In this document: one piece after another, positions 50,357 to 60,108 of the stretch
How the letters are laid out: each line of letters begins with the position of its first letter
Numbering within the stretch: position 1 is the stretch's first letter
NCBI RefSeq assembly: GCF_900111555.1
Contig: NZ_FOHZ01000007.1
Span: 143,186 to 207,185 of the forward strand
Direction of reading: 5' to 3'
DNA: 64,000 bases
Origin: Marinobacter segnicrescens
GTDB taxonomy: Bacteria > Pseudomonadota > Gammaproteobacteria > Pseudomonadales > Oleiphilaceae
Position numbers and translations under genes: made by a program
The notes under the pieces: generated by a model
Seen by the model: the letters and a program-made list of their open reading frames with translations, nothing else
Databases searched by the model: none
Told to the model about the DNA's origin: nothing

Positions 50357-51278
50357 GCTTTTCCATCTCCCGTGCCTGGAACCGGTGGAAGAACACGATG
50401 GGAATCAGCAGCAGGGCCAGCATAACGATGGCCAGCGCGGAGGCCACCGGCCAGTCGCGGTTGTTGAAGAACTCCTCCCACAGCACCTTGCCGATCATCA
50501 GGGTATCGGGCCCGCCCAGCAGCTCCGGAATCACGAACTCACCCACCGCCGGGATGAACACCAGCATGGCGCCGGCGATGATGCCGGCCTTCGAAAGCGG
50601 CAGGGTAATACGCCAGAAGGTGGTCAGGCTGCGACAGCCCAGGTCGGAGGCCGCCTCCAGCAGGCGCACATCCAGCTTCACCAGGTTGGTGTAGATGGGC
50701 AGCACCATGAACGGCAGGTAGGCGTACACAATGCCCAGTACCACCGCGAAGTTGGTGTTGAGCATACGCAGGGGCTCACTGATCACGCCGAGCCACAGCA
50801 ACAGGCTGTTGAGCAGGCCCTGGTTACCGAGGATGCCCATCCAGGCATAGACCCGGATCAGGAACGAGGTCCAGGATGGCAGCATCACCATCAGCAGGAA
50901 CACCAGTTGCCAGTGCCTTGGCGCCCGTGCCATGGCATAGGCCATGGGGTAGCCGATCAGCAGGCAGAACACGGTCGCCAGAAACGCGGTTTTCACCGAG
51001 CCCCAGTAGGCGGCGATGTACAGGCTGTCCGAGGCTAGGAACAGGTAGTTGCCCAGGTTGAGGACGATGGAAAAGGTATCGTCCACCCAGCGCACCACCG
51101 GCTCGTAGGGTGGAATGGCCATCACGGCGCTGGAGAAGCTGATTTTCAGCACCAGCGCAAAGGGCAGCAGGAAGAACAGCATCAGCCACAGGAAGGGGAT
51201 GCCGAACACCACCCGGCGGTGGAACAGTACCGCTCGCACCCGCTCCATGACCGGGGTCGGAATCAGTTTCGGGATCAC
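50349..51278 (-). CDS. potH: Putrescine/polyamine ABC transporter permease PotH
   Basis: PotH (about 309 aa) is the second permease subunit. VFGIPFLWLMLFFLLPFALV opens the first helix, and the EAA-type loop is LEAASDLGCRSLTTFWRITL. A GTG at 51278, 4 bp after the potG stop and behind a GGAACTGAGACC sequence, is taken as start; the ATG at 51248 has no visible ribosome-binding site but is an alternative. The order potF-potG-potH-potI is the usual one. Confidence 0.93.
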   Translation of the reverse strand: MIPKLIPTPVMERVRAVLFHRRVVFGIPFLWLMLFFLLPFALVLKISFSSAVMAIPPYEPVVRWVDDTFSIVLNLGNYLFLASDSLYIAAYWGSVKTAFLATVFCLLIGYPMAYAMARAPRHWQLVFLLMVMLPSWTSFLIRVYAWMGILGNQGLLNSLLLWLGVISEPLRMLNTNFAVVLGIVYAYLPFMVLPIYTNLVKLDVRLLEAASDLGCRSLTTFWRITLPLSKAGIIAGAMLVFIPAVGEFVIPELLGGPDTLMIGKVLWEEFFNNRDWPVASALAIVMLALLLIPIVFFHRFQAREMEKHG

Positions 51279-51282
51279 GGTC

Positions 51283-52401
51283 TCAGTTCCACAGCAATAT
51301 CGGGCTGGAGGCTTCCCAGGACACGAAGACCTGATCCCCCCAGGTGGGCCGATCGCCGCGACGCTCCACATTGGCCATGGTGGCCTGTACCCGTTTACCA
51401 CTGGCCAGCTTCACGTAATAGGAGGTGATGTCCCCCAGGTACGCGATGTTGTCCACGGTGCCCTGGCTCCAGTTGCTGTCGCCTTCGGGCCGGTCGGTGG
51501 TCAGGTAGATCTTCTCCGGGCGCAGGGCAACCAGGGTGTCGGTAGTTTCTGCCGGCGTGGTGACGCCCCGGTCGATGAATACCGGTGCGTCCAGCAACTC
51601 GCTGGTCAGCGTGATACTGTCCGCCTCGTCCGCCTGGATACTGGCCTCGAAGATATTCACCGAGCCGATAAACTCCGCCGTCATGCGGCTGTTGGGGCTT
51701 TCGTAGATATCAATGGGTGAGCCCACCTGGGCAATGCGGCCGTTGGCCATGATGGCAATGCGGCTGGCCATGGTCATGGCTTCTTCCTGGTCGTGGGTGA
51801 CCATCAGGCAAGTGGCGCCAACCTTTTCCAGGATGTCTACCAGCTCGAGCTGCATCTCGGTGCGCAGTTTCTTGTCCAGTGCGCCCATGGGCTCGTCCAG
51901 CAACAGCAGTTTCGGGCGCTTGGCCAGCGAACGGGCCAGGGCCACCCGCTGCTGCTGCCCGCCGGAAAGCTGGTGGGGTTTGCGCGTGGCATAGGATTCC
52001 ATCTTCACCAGCCGGAGCATGGCGGCTACCCGGTCGCCGATTTCGGCCTTTGGCAGCCGGTCCTGTTTCAGGCCCATGGCGATGTTCTGCGCCACCGTCA
52101 TGTGGGGGAACAGGGCATAGGACTGGAACATCATGTTGGTAGGCCGCAGGTAGGGAGGCAGGTTGGTGATGTCCTGTCCATCCAGCACGATACGGCCGGC
52201 GTCGGGCTTTTCAAAGCCTGCCAGCATACGCAGCAAGGTTGACTTGCCAGAGCCGGAACCACCGAGCAGGGCGAAGATCTCGCCCCGGTGAATGTCCAGG
52301 CTGACGTTGTCCACCGCCAGCGTGCTGTCGAAGCTCTTGGAGATACCCTCGATGCTGAGTAACACCTCCACCTGGGCGGAGGTGTTGTTGCTCTCGGCCA
52401 C
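51283..52401 (-). CDS. potG: Putrescine/polyamine ABC transporter ATP-binding protein PotG
   Basis: PotG (372 aa) drives putrescine uptake. Walker A GGSGSGKST, signature LSGGQQQR and Walker B LLLLDEPMGALD are complete. A TOBE domain follows (about 290-370, LVALRPEKIYLTTDRPEG). The start is GTG at 52401, 2 bp after the potF stop, so translation is probably coupled. Confidence 0.95.
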   Translation of the reverse strand: MAESNNTSAQVEVLLSIEGISKSFDSTLAVDNVSLDIHRGEIFALLGGSGSGKSTLLRMLAGFEKPDAGRIVLDGQDITNLPPYLRPTNMMFQSYALFPHMTVAQNIAMGLKQDRLPKAEIGDRVAAMLRLVKMESYATRKPHQLSGGQQQRVALARSLAKRPKLLLLDEPMGALDKKLRTEMQLELVDILEKVGATCLMVTHDQEEAMTMASRIAIMANGRIAQVGSPIDIYESPNSRMTAEFIGSVNIFEASIQADEADSITLTSELLDAPVFIDRGVTTPAETTDTLVALRPEKIYLTTDRPEGDSNWSQGTVDNIAYLGDITSYYVKLASGKRVQATMANVERRGDRPTWGDQVFVSWEASSPILLWN

Positions 52402-52403
52402 CC

Positions 52404-53510
52404 TTAGCGTCCAGACTTCACGCTGGTCCAGGTGCGGGTCATCAGGCGCTGGGCGTCCTGGGGCCGGCCTTCCATCAGGTACAGCTTCTTCATCACCTCG
52501 TCGGTGGGGTAGATGCTGGTGTCGCTGAGGATCTCTTCATCGACAAACTCGTTGGCAGCGCTGTTGGGGTTGGCGTACCACACGTAGTTGGTGATGTCGG
52601 CGATGATTTCCGGACGCATCAGGAAGTTCATCAGCTTGTGGGCGTTCTCCACGTTGGGCGCACCAGCGGGGATGGTCATCATGTCAAACCACAGCACCGC
52701 GCCTTCTTTCGGGATGGTGTAGAGGATGACGTTGCCGTTGTTGGCTTCCTCGGCCCGGGCAGCGGCCTGCAGGATGTCGCCAGAGTAGCCGGCGGCCACG
52801 CACAGGTCACCATTGGCCAGGTCGGCAATGTAACGGGAGGAGTGGAAATAGGTGATGTTCGGGCGCACGGCCTTGATCACCTCGCCGCCCTTTTTGATGT
52901 CGTCGGCGTTGTTGCTGTTGGGGTCCAGGCCGACATAGGCCATGGCGGCCCGCACCATTTCCTCACCGGAATCCAGCATGGCAATGCCGCAGCCGCCGGC
53001 GGCCAGTTTGCCGGTCACTTCCGGGTCGAACACCAGGGCCCAGGAGTCGGTGGGAGCATCGTCACCCAGGATCTCCTGGATGCGGGCCTCGTTGTAGCCA
53101 TAGCCATTGGTGCCCCACAGGTAGGGAATGGCGTACTGACTGCCCGGGTCGACCTTTTCCAGTTGCTTCATGAGGTCCGGATTCAGGTGGGTCATGTTCG
53201 GCAATTTGTCGTGGTCCAGGGGCACAAAGGCCTGTGCGGAAATCTGCTTGGCCACGTAATGGTTGGAGGGTACCACCAGGTCATAGCCGGAACGGCCGGA
53301 CAGCAAGGCCGCTTCCAGGATTTCGTTACTGTCGTAGACGTCGTAGATGACCTTGACGCCGGTCTCTTCGGTGAACTTCGCCAGGGTTTCCTCGGCGATG
53401 TAGTCCGACCAGTTGTAGACACGAACCTCGCCAGACGCAAGGGCGACAGAGGAACCAAGGGATACAGCAATAGCGGCCGCCAGGGCCGCGGGCTTACACA
53501 ACTTCAACAT
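52404..53510 (-). CDS. potF: Putrescine/polyamine-binding periplasmic protein PotF
   Basis: PotF (368 aa) captures putrescine in the periplasm. It has a signal peptide (KPAALAAAIAVSLGSSVALA) and then EVRVYNWSDYIAEETLAKF, the hallmark opening of PotD/PotF proteins. SGRSGYDLVVPSNHYVAKQI and LWGTNGYGYNEARI are further family features. It is the first gene of the transporter operon and is divergent from puuA. Confidence 0.95.
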   Translation of the reverse strand: MLKLCKPAALAAAIAVSLGSSVALASGEVRVYNWSDYIAEETLAKFTEETGVKVIYDVYDSNEILEAALLSGRSGYDLVVPSNHYVAKQISAQAFVPLDHDKLPNMTHLNPDLMKQLEKVDPGSQYAIPYLWGTNGYGYNEARIQEILGDDAPTDSWALVFDPEVTGKLAAGGCGIAMLDSGEEMVRAAMAYVGLDPNSNNADDIKKGGEVIKAVRPNITYFHSSRYIADLANGDLCVAAGYSGDILQAAARAEEANNGNVILYTIPKEGAVLWFDMMTIPAGAPNVENAHKLMNFLMRPEIIADITNYVWYANPNSAANEFVDEEILSDTSIYPTDEVMKKLYLMEGRPQDAQRLMTRTWTSVKSGR

Positions 53511-53953
53511 GGGTGTTGTCCCTCACTGAAAGGGATGAAAGCAACGCGTGCCAGGGAGGGATTCCCTGATGCACACAGTGTTGTGCAGGTCTGCTGAGGG
53601 TGGCCTTTTGGCAGCCGGGGAAGGCGCCGGAGACTCCTTTAAGGCTTGTCCTGGAAACGGCGGTGGAGAACCGTCCGTATTCGCGCGATATGTATCACGA
53701 GTTTTTGCGGGGCGCTATTAAAACTTACATGCCCGGTATGGTGATTTGTGCTTATTCGAACAAAGTCACTGCGGCGATGCCGTTACCTCCGCTTGCGGCG
53801 GGGCCGACCCTTTGCGCCAGCGTATACATGGCCCTTCGGCTACGGCATATGCGTATCTTGCAAAAACACCCGGAACACAGGATAAAGAACGGTGAGACAC
53901 GTCTGTGCCGGCTATTCCGCGCAGGTTGAGTGCAAGTTCCGAAAGGCTTTCCT
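53511..53953. promoter_or_regulatory. Divergent control region between potF and puuA
   Basis: This 443-bp interval separates the polyamine uptake operon from puuA and must contain promoters for both. I see no convincing gene; an open frame at 53600-53929 lacks a good start and family features. I found no clear sigma-54 site or strong palindrome, so the regulator is unknown. Confidence 0.4.
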
Positions 53954-55318
53954 ATGGGTTCTGGTTCTGCGAGCGTCGAGGCTTTCCTCAAGGCGCATCC
54001 CGAGCTGCAGTTCGTCGACCTGCTGATTCCGGATATTAATGGCATTGTCCGCGGCAAAAGGGTGGATCCGTCGACCCTGGGCAAGGTATTCGAGCGGGGC
54101 ATTGCCCTGCCGGCTTCCATCTTTGCCCTCAATATTCAGGGCACCACCGTGGAGGAAACCGGCCTGGGCCTGGATATCGGCGAGGCCGACCGGATCTGCC
54201 TGCCCATCGATGCCACCCTCACCATGGAACCCTGGCAGAAGCGGCCCACCGCTCAGCTGCTGCTGACCATGTATGAGCTCGATCGGTTAACCCCTTTCTT
54301 CGCCGACCCCCGGGTTGTGTTGCAGAATATTGTTGAACGTTTCGCCGACCTTGGCCTGACCCCCGTCGCCGCCTATGAAATGGAGTTCTACCTGATTGAC
54401 CAGGAGAACCTGGCGGGCCGGCCCCAACCACCCAAGTCTCCGATTTCCGGCAAGCGTCCGGCGGGTACCCAGGCCTACTCCATCGATGACCTCGACGAGT
54501 ACGCCGAGCTGCTGGCGGATGTGCTGGATGCGGCCCATGAGCAGGAACTGCCCGCCGATGCCCTGGTGGCCGAGTCGGCTCCCGGCCAGTTCGAGGTGAA
54601 CCTGCACTATGTCAACGACGCGGTACGGGCCTGCGACCACGCCACCCTGCTCAAGCGCCTGATCAAGAACGTGGCCTACGACCATGAGATGGACACCACC
54701 TTCATGGCCAAGCCCTACCACAACCAGGCCGGCAGCGGCATGCACCTGCACGTGAGCCTGGTGGACCGGGACGGGCACAATGTCTTTGCCGGCGATGCCG
54801 AGCAGCCCAACGACATACTGCGCTGGGCGGTAGGCGGGCTGGTGGCCACCATGAACGATGCCATGGCGCTGTTCTGCCCCAACATCAACTCCTACCGCCG
54901 GTTCAGTCCAGAGTACTACGTGCCCAGCGCGCCCACCTGGGGTGTGGACAACCGCACCGCCTCCCTGCGCCTGCCCGGTGGTGAACCGGAGGCGTTGCGT
55001 ATCGAACACCGGGTGGCGGGCGCCGACGCCAACCCCTACCTGTTGATGGCCGCGGTGCTGGCAGGCATCCATTACGGCATCACCAACCGCATTGAGCCGC
55101 CGCCCATGACCGTGGGCAACGCCCATGAACAGCACGAAGCCAGCCTGGTGAACAACCTGCGGGATGCGCTGCGGGAGCTGGGTCAGTCGAAAGTCATGGA
55201 GGGCTATCTGGGCCGCGACTTCCTGGACGTGTTCGTGGCCTGCAAGGAGCATGAGTTGAACGAGTTCGAGATGACCATCTCCGACCTGGAGTACCTCTGG
55301 TACCTCCACACGGTCTGA
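53954..55318 (+). CDS. puuA: Gamma-glutamylputrescine synthetase
   Basis: PuuA (454 aa) joins glutamate to putrescine with ATP, the first step of the Puu pathway. It is a glutamine synthetase homologue: YEMEFYLIDQE (metal Glu), AESAPGQFEVNLHY, FMAKPYHNQAGSGMHLHVSL, RRFSPEYYVPSAPTWGVDNR and EHRVAGADANPYLLMAAV. The start ATG at 53954 (MGSGSASVEAFL) follows GAAAGGC; a GTG at 53930 is possible. Neighbouring potFGHI, puuC and puuB make a polyamine role much more likely than glutamine synthesis. Confidence 0.92.
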   Translation: MGSGSASVEAFLKAHPELQFVDLLIPDINGIVRGKRVDPSTLGKVFERGIALPASIFALNIQGTTVEETGLGLDIGEADRICLPIDATLTMEPWQKRPTAQLLLTMYELDRLTPFFADPRVVLQNIVERFADLGLTPVAAYEMEFYLIDQENLAGRPQPPKSPISGKRPAGTQAYSIDDLDEYAELLADVLDAAHEQELPADALVAESAPGQFEVNLHYVNDAVRACDHATLLKRLIKNVAYDHEMDTTFMAKPYHNQAGSGMHLHVSLVDRDGHNVFAGDAEQPNDILRWAVGGLVATMNDAMALFCPNINSYRRFSPEYYVPSAPTWGVDNRTASLRLPGGEPEALRIEHRVAGADANPYLLMAAVLAGIHYGITNRIEPPPMTVGNAHEQHEASLVNNLRDALRELGQSKVMEGYLGRDFLDVFVACKEHELNEFEMTISDLEYLWYLHTV

Positions 55319-55340
55319 TCAAGCCGGTTCATTCACAAAC

Positions 55341-55369
55341 AAAAACGGCACCATGAGGGTGCCGTTTTT
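55341..55369. terminator. Bidirectional rho-independent terminator between puuA and puuC
   Basis: AAAAACGGCACC pairs exactly with GGTGCCGTTTTT around a 5-nt loop. The A tract on one side and T tract on the other make it functional in both directions, as fits the convergent genes. Confidence 0.88.
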
Positions 55370-55384
55370 GGGTGCCAGGCCGGC

Positions 55385-56893
55385 TCAGTCCAGGGCGATC
55401 CAGGTAGCCTTCAGCTCCGTGTACTTGTCAAAGGCATGCAGTGACTTGTCACGACCGTTGCCGGACTGCTTGAAGCCGCCAAACGGGGCGGTCATATCGC
55501 CACCGTCATAGTGGTTGATCCAGACGCTGCCGGCACGCAGGGCCCTGGCTACCTTGTGGGCAGTGTTGAGGTTGGACGTCCACACTGCGGCTGCGAGGCC
55601 GTAGATGGAATCGTTGGCAATGGTGAGGGCCTCATCGACACTGTTGAAACCGATCACCGACAGCACCGGCCCGAAGATCTCTTCCGAAGCGATACGCATT
55701 GGGTTAAGTACGCCGTCAAAGACCGTCGGTTCGACGAACAGGCCACCGGTGTCTTCCATGATTCGTTTGCCGCCCTGTACCAGTTTCGCTCCCTCTGCCT
55801 GCCCGATACTGATGTACCCAATAACACGGTCCAGCTGGGCCTGATCGACAATCGCGCCACAGGTGGTGGCCGGGTCCAGTGGATGGCCCGGGTGCCAGCT
55901 TTTCAGGGCGTCGCAGACCATGTGCACGAACTCATCGCGAATGCTCTCCTGAACCAGCAGCCGGCTGCCAGCGGTGCATACTTCGCCCTGGTTGAAGGCA
56001 ATGGCACTGGCGGCTTCGGCAGCGGCCTTCTTCAGGTCCGGCGCATCGGCAAAGACGATGTTGGGGCTTTTGCCGCCGGCTTCCAGCCAAACCCGTTTCA
56101 TATTGGACTGACCGGCATAGATCATCAGCTGTTTGGCGACGTTGGTGGAGCCGGTGAATACCAGGCAATCCACATCCATATGCAACGCCAGGGCCTTGCC
56201 CACGGTATGACCGAAGCCGGGCAGCACGTTGAATACGCCGGCGGGAATACCGGCTTCCTCCGCCAGTGCCGCCAGGCGGATGGCAGTCAGCGGGGATTTT
56301 TCCGAGGGCTTGAGGATCACCGAATTGCCGGTAGCCAGGGCCGGCGCGATCTTCCAGGACGCCATGATCATGGGGAAGTTCCAGGGCACGATGGCGGCCA
56401 CCACGCCCACGGGCTCCCTGGAGATCATCCCGATCTGGTCATGGGGAGTGGCGGCCAGCTCGCCGTAGACCTTGTCGATGGCTTCGGCGGTCCAGCGAAT
56501 GGCACGGGCCGTGGCGGGCACATCCACCGCCCGTGAATGGGCGATTGGTTTGCCCATGTCCAGGGTTTCCAGCAGCGCCAGTTCGTCGCCGTTGGCTTCG
56601 ATCAGCTCCGCGAAACGAATCAGCACACGTTTGCGTTCCGTGGGCGCGAGCCGGCTCCAGCCACCCTGCTCGAAGGCCTGACGGGCGGCAATGACAGCCT
56701 GCTCCGCGTCGGCCTGGTCACAGCTGGCTACCTGAGCCAGCTGCCGGCCGTCTACCGGGCTGATGCAGGGGAAAGTTTCACCGCTAACCGCCCATTGGCT
56801 GGCACCGTTGATGTAGGCGCGGCCTTCAAACCTCAATTGGTCAGCGAGCTGTTGCCATTGTTGCCGGGTGACGGGTGTGGATGTGTCAGACAT
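55385..56893 (-). CDS. puuC: Gamma-glutamyl-gamma-aminobutyraldehyde dehydrogenase (PuuC-type aldehyde dehydrogenase)
   Basis: This 502-aa NAD(P)-dependent aldehyde dehydrogenase has the catalytic Glu in WLEAGGKSPNIVF and the catalytic Cys in FNQGEVCTAGSR. The cofactor site includes VPWNFPMIMASWKIAPALA and FTGSTNVAKQ. The sequence and the company of puuA and puuB suggest oxidation of gamma-glutamyl-aminobutyraldehyde, the third Puu step. Other aldehydes may also be used. Confidence 0.9.
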   Translation of the reverse strand: MSDTSTPVTRQQWQQLADQLRFEGRAYINGASQWAVSGETFPCISPVDGRQLAQVASCDQADAEQAVIAARQAFEQGGWSRLAPTERKRVLIRFAELIEANGDELALLETLDMGKPIAHSRAVDVPATARAIRWTAEAIDKVYGELAATPHDQIGMISREPVGVVAAIVPWNFPMIMASWKIAPALATGNSVILKPSEKSPLTAIRLAALAEEAGIPAGVFNVLPGFGHTVGKALALHMDVDCLVFTGSTNVAKQLMIYAGQSNMKRVWLEAGGKSPNIVFADAPDLKKAAAEAASAIAFNQGEVCTAGSRLLVQESIRDEFVHMVCDALKSWHPGHPLDPATTCGAIVDQAQLDRVIGYISIGQAEGAKLVQGGKRIMEDTGGLFVEPTVFDGVLNPMRIASEEIFGPVLSVIGFNSVDEALTIANDSIYGLAAAVWTSNLNTAHKVARALRAGSVWINHYDGGDMTAPFGGFKQSGNGRDKSLHAFDKYTELKATWIALD

Positions 56894-57041
56894 GGTAGCC
56901 TCACAGGCATTGGGAACGGGTGATATCTGGCGAACTATCGGGTTTCCTTACGGTGCCTGCTATAGGTAGAAGAACGTGTCTTCCCGCTTGCCCAGCGCTG
57001 GCATAGACTTGCGGCAATATCGTCCCTGATGGCGCTGATCC

Positions 57042-58325
57042 ATGACCCACTTCCCTCCGGTTCCCTCCTATTACGCCGCTTCTGCCAATCCCGCGCCGCA
57101 ACGCCCTTCGCTCAGGGGTAGCTGCGAGGCGGATGTCTGTGTGGTGGGTGCTGGTTATACCGGCCTGTCCACGGCATTGTTCCTGGCGGAAGCGGGCTTC
57201 AGGGTGGTGGTGCTGGAGGCAGCCACAGTGGCATGGGGCGCGTCCGGTCGTAACGGCGGCCAGATCGTTAACAGCTTCAGCCGCGACCTGGACACCATCG
57301 AGCGCCAGACTACTGCGGACCACCTGAAGCTGCTGGCCGGAATGGCGTTTGAAGGCGGCCAGATCATTCGTGAGCGGGTGCGTCATTACGATATCAACTG
57401 TGACCTGAAGGACGGGGGAATCTTCGCTGCCCTCAATCCACGTCAGCAAAAGCACCTGGAATCCCAGCAAGCCCTGTGGCGCCGGTTTGGCCATGACCAG
57501 CTGGAGCTGCTGGACCGGGACGGCATCCGCACCCGGGTGGGCACCGATCGCTATGTAGGCGGCGCCATCGATCACTCCGGTGGCCATATCCACCCGTTAA
57601 ACCTGGCCTTGGGCGAGGCAGCCGCGCTGGAGTCGCTGGGCGGCGTCATCCACGAGCATTCCGAAGTGACCGAAATTCGCCACGGTCAGCCAGCCATCGT
57701 GCAAACCGCCAACGGGGAAGTGAGCGCCCGCTTCGTGGTACTGGCCGGCAACGCCTACCTTGGCGGCCTGGTGCCGGAACTGGGCGCCAAATCCATGCCC
57801 TGCGGCTCCCAGATCATCGCCACGGAACCCCTGGATGAGGCACTTGCCAGGAGCCTGCTACCCCACGATGACTGTGTGGAAGACTGCAACTACCTGCTGG
57901 ACTACTTCCGGCTGTCTGGCGACAGACGGCTGATCTACGGTGGCGGCGTGGTCTACGGTGCCCGTGACCCGGCCAATATCGAGCGGCTGATCCGCCCCAA
58001 TATGCTGAAGACCTTCCCTGAGCTGGCCCACGTCAAGGTGGACTACGGCTGGACCGGCAACTTCCTGCTGACCCTGTCACGACTGCCCCAGATGGGCCGC
58101 CTGCATGACAATGTGTTCTATTCCCAGGGCTGCTCCGGCCATGGTGTCACATTCACCCATGTGGCGGGCAAGGCCCTGGCGCTGGCCATCCAGGGCCAGG
58201 CGGATCGTTTTGATGCCTTCGCCAGTCTTCCCCATTACCCGTTCCCGGGGGGACGGCTGTTCCGGGTACCGTTCACCGCCATTGGTGCCTGGTACTATGC
58301 AATGCGGGACCGGTTGGGGGTGTAA
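57042..58325 (+). CDS. puuB: Gamma-glutamylputrescine oxidase (PuuB-type FAD oxidoreductase)
   Basis: A 427-aa DAO-type flavoenzyme. The N-terminal FAD-binding Rossmann motif is VCVVGAGYTGLSTALFLAE, and AWGASGRNGGQIVNSFSRDL is typical of PuuB-like oxidases. Near the C-terminus, YSQGCSGHGVTFTHVAGK closes the FAD site. It would oxidise gamma-glutamylputrescine to the aldehyde, the second Puu step. It is divergent from puuC with 148 bp between starts. Confidence 0.91.
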   Translation: MTHFPPVPSYYAASANPAPQRPSLRGSCEADVCVVGAGYTGLSTALFLAEAGFRVVVLEAATVAWGASGRNGGQIVNSFSRDLDTIERQTTADHLKLLAGMAFEGGQIIRERVRHYDINCDLKDGGIFAALNPRQQKHLESQQALWRRFGHDQLELLDRDGIRTRVGTDRYVGGAIDHSGGHIHPLNLALGEAAALESLGGVIHEHSEVTEIRHGQPAIVQTANGEVSARFVVLAGNAYLGGLVPELGAKSMPCGSQIIATEPLDEALARSLLPHDDCVEDCNYLLDYFRLSGDRRLIYGGGVVYGARDPANIERLIRPNMLKTFPELAHVKVDYGWTGNFLLTLSRLPQMGRLHDNVFYSQGCSGHGVTFTHVAGKALALAIQGQADRFDAFASLPHYPFPGGRLFRVPFTAIGAWYYAMRDRLGV

Positions 58326-58423
58326 GGGGGGCTGTGGGCAGATAAACCGGGCCCGGTGGTTTATCCTTGTCGCACATTCTGGCCCGGTCATGGCCGGGTC
58401 TTCCTGGAACCAAGGAGCCCCCG

Positions 58424-59227
58424 ATGAGCAACCTTCCCCAACTGACTGATGCCCTGCTGACCCTCGAAGACCGTGTCGCGGTGCTGACCCTGAACCGTCA
58501 TGATCTGCGCAACGCACTGACCGGTTCCAACCTGATTGACGATCTTGTCGCCACCGCCGACTGGGTGAACCATTGTGACGACGTCTCTGTGCTGGTCATT
58601 ACCGGTGCGGGCTCGGCATTCAGCGCCGGTGGTAATGTCCGCGACATGGCGGAGCGGGGCGGTGACTTTGCTGGTGATGTGGCCGAATGCTCGGACCGGT
58701 ACCGCAAGGGTATCCAGCGTATTCCCCTGGCCCTGCAGGCGGTGGAAGTGCCTATTATTGCTGCCGTTAATGGGCCGGCTATTGGTGCCGGCTTTGACCT
58801 GGCCAACATGGCCGACGTGCGCATTGCGTCCGAGAAGGCGAAGTTTGGCGAGACCTTCCTCAACCTGGGCATTATCCCCGGCGATGGCGGTGCCTGGTTC
58901 ATGCAGCGCCTGATTGGCTACCAGCGTGCCTTCGAGTTGACCCTCACAGGCCGTGTGGTGGAAGCAAAAGAGGCCAAGGAGCTGGGTATCGCGCTGGAAG
59001 TGGTGCCTGCTGACGAGTTGATGCCCACGACCATGAAGATGGCTACTCGCATCGCCAGCCAGCCGCCGAAAGCTACCCGCCTGACCAAGCGCCTGATGAA
59101 AATGGCCCAGCGCATGGAGCTGAAGGACTTCCTGGACCTGTGTTCCGTCTTCCAGGGCATGTGCCACAACGAACCGGAACACCTGGACGCAGTGAACCGC
59201 ATGCTGGAGTCCATGGCGAAGAAGTAA
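58424..59227 (+). CDS. Enoyl-CoA hydratase/isomerase family protein (crotonase)
   Basis: The protein has 267 aa. Crotonase oxyanion-hole segments are visible: GAGSAFSAGGNVRDMAERGG and ANMADVRIASEKAKFGETFL, with NGPAIGAGFDLA between them. The usual catalytic Glu region is FLNLGIIPGDGGAWFMQRLI. The exact acyl-CoA substrate cannot be read. The start at 58424 (MSNLPQLTDALL) follows AAGGAGCCCCCG. A thioesterase-like gene follows 75 bp downstream. Confidence 0.9.
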   Translation: MSNLPQLTDALLTLEDRVAVLTLNRHDLRNALTGSNLIDDLVATADWVNHCDDVSVLVITGAGSAFSAGGNVRDMAERGGDFAGDVAECSDRYRKGIQRIPLALQAVEVPIIAAVNGPAIGAGFDLANMADVRIASEKAKFGETFLNLGIIPGDGGAWFMQRLIGYQRAFELTLTGRVVEAKEAKELGIALEVVPADELMPTTMKMATRIASQPPKATRLTKRLMKMAQRMELKDFLDLCSVFQGMCHNEPEHLDAVNRMLESMAKK

Positions 59228-59302
59228 GTCACGGGCGGGACGTCCGGGTGGATTCTGGTAACCTGTCGTTTTACCAGACCTCCACAATAACAAGGACAAC
59301 CC

Positions 59303-60106
59303 ATGACTGAAGCGCTTTTTCAGCGAGACGGCGACCTGTATCTGCCAACGCCCGCCTGCGGCAGCCCCTGGAGCCCGGGGCAACTGCATGGTGGGCCGGT
59401 GGTCGGGCTGATGGCCCATGCTGTGGAACAGGCGTCGGACAATAATGATCTGCACCTGTCACGACTCACCGTGGACCTGCTGCGAGCTGTCCCCAACGCT
59501 CCATTGACGGTGACTACCCGCCTGGTGCGCGGCGGCAAACGGCTGCAGATCCTGGAGGCGTCGTTATTAGCCGGGGAGGCCGAGGTGACCCGGGCGAGTG
59601 CGCTGTTTCTCGAGAACCGACCGGTTACTGTACCGGAACAGGGGCAATTTCAACCAACAGAGCTGGAGCCTCCGTCCTGGCCAGTGGAGGCCAGCATTGC
59701 CGAAGCCGGTGGCTGGCAGAACCGTTATTCACCAGTGGGCCTGCATAGTACGGCCAAGGCCGTGGTTATCGAAGGCGTTGATGGCAGCGGTCAGGGCGTG
59801 GCCTGGCTGAAACTACCGCTGCCGCTGGTCCAGGGTGTGGAAACCAGTCCTACCGTTATGGCGGCCACACTCTGTGATTTCGGCAATGGTGTCGGTCAGT
59901 TGAACCTGTCCAGCGAGTTGGGCTGTATCAATACAGACGTCACCCTCTACCTTCATCGGAGCCCGGTGGGCGAATGGTTGGGGCTGGATGCCCGCAGCCG
60001 GATGCAGGACACCGGTGTTGGCCTGGTGGAAACGACGCTGTTTGATCGCCAGGGGCCGGTGGGCAAGATACTGCAGGCGATCATTACCATGAAGGCCCCC
60101 GGGTAG
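59303..60106 (+). CDS. Acyl-CoA thioesterase-like protein (TesB-type double hotdog)
   Basis: This 267-aa protein has two hotdog-like halves. PWSPGQLHGGPVVGLMAHAV resembles the HGG motif of hotdog thioesterases, and the C-terminal part (INTDVTLYLHRSPVGEWLGL) matches the second hotdog of TesB-type proteins. It probably hydrolyses an acyl-CoA and is likely cotranscribed with the crotonase upstream. Confidence 0.8.
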   Translation: MTEALFQRDGDLYLPTPACGSPWSPGQLHGGPVVGLMAHAVEQASDNNDLHLSRLTVDLLRAVPNAPLTVTTRLVRGGKRLQILEASLLAGEAEVTRASALFLENRPVTVPEQGQFQPTELEPPSWPVEASIAEAGGWQNRYSPVGLHSTAKAVVIEGVDGSGQGVAWLKLPLPLVQGVETSPTVMAATLCDFGNGVGQLNLSSELGCINTDVTLYLHRSPVGEWLGLDARSRMQDTGVGLVETTLFDRQGPVGKILQAIITMKAPG

Positions 60107-60108
60107 CT

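Noticed and set aside
53600..53929. Possible 109-codon gene between potF and puuA
   Set aside because: No recognisable domain, no convincing ribosome-binding site, mixed composition, and it lies in the interval needed for two divergent promoters.
56999..57012. TGGCATAGACTTGC before puuB as a sigma-54 promoter
   Set aside because: The GG and GC elements are 9 nt apart instead of the required 10, and no NtrC-like dyad was found nearby.
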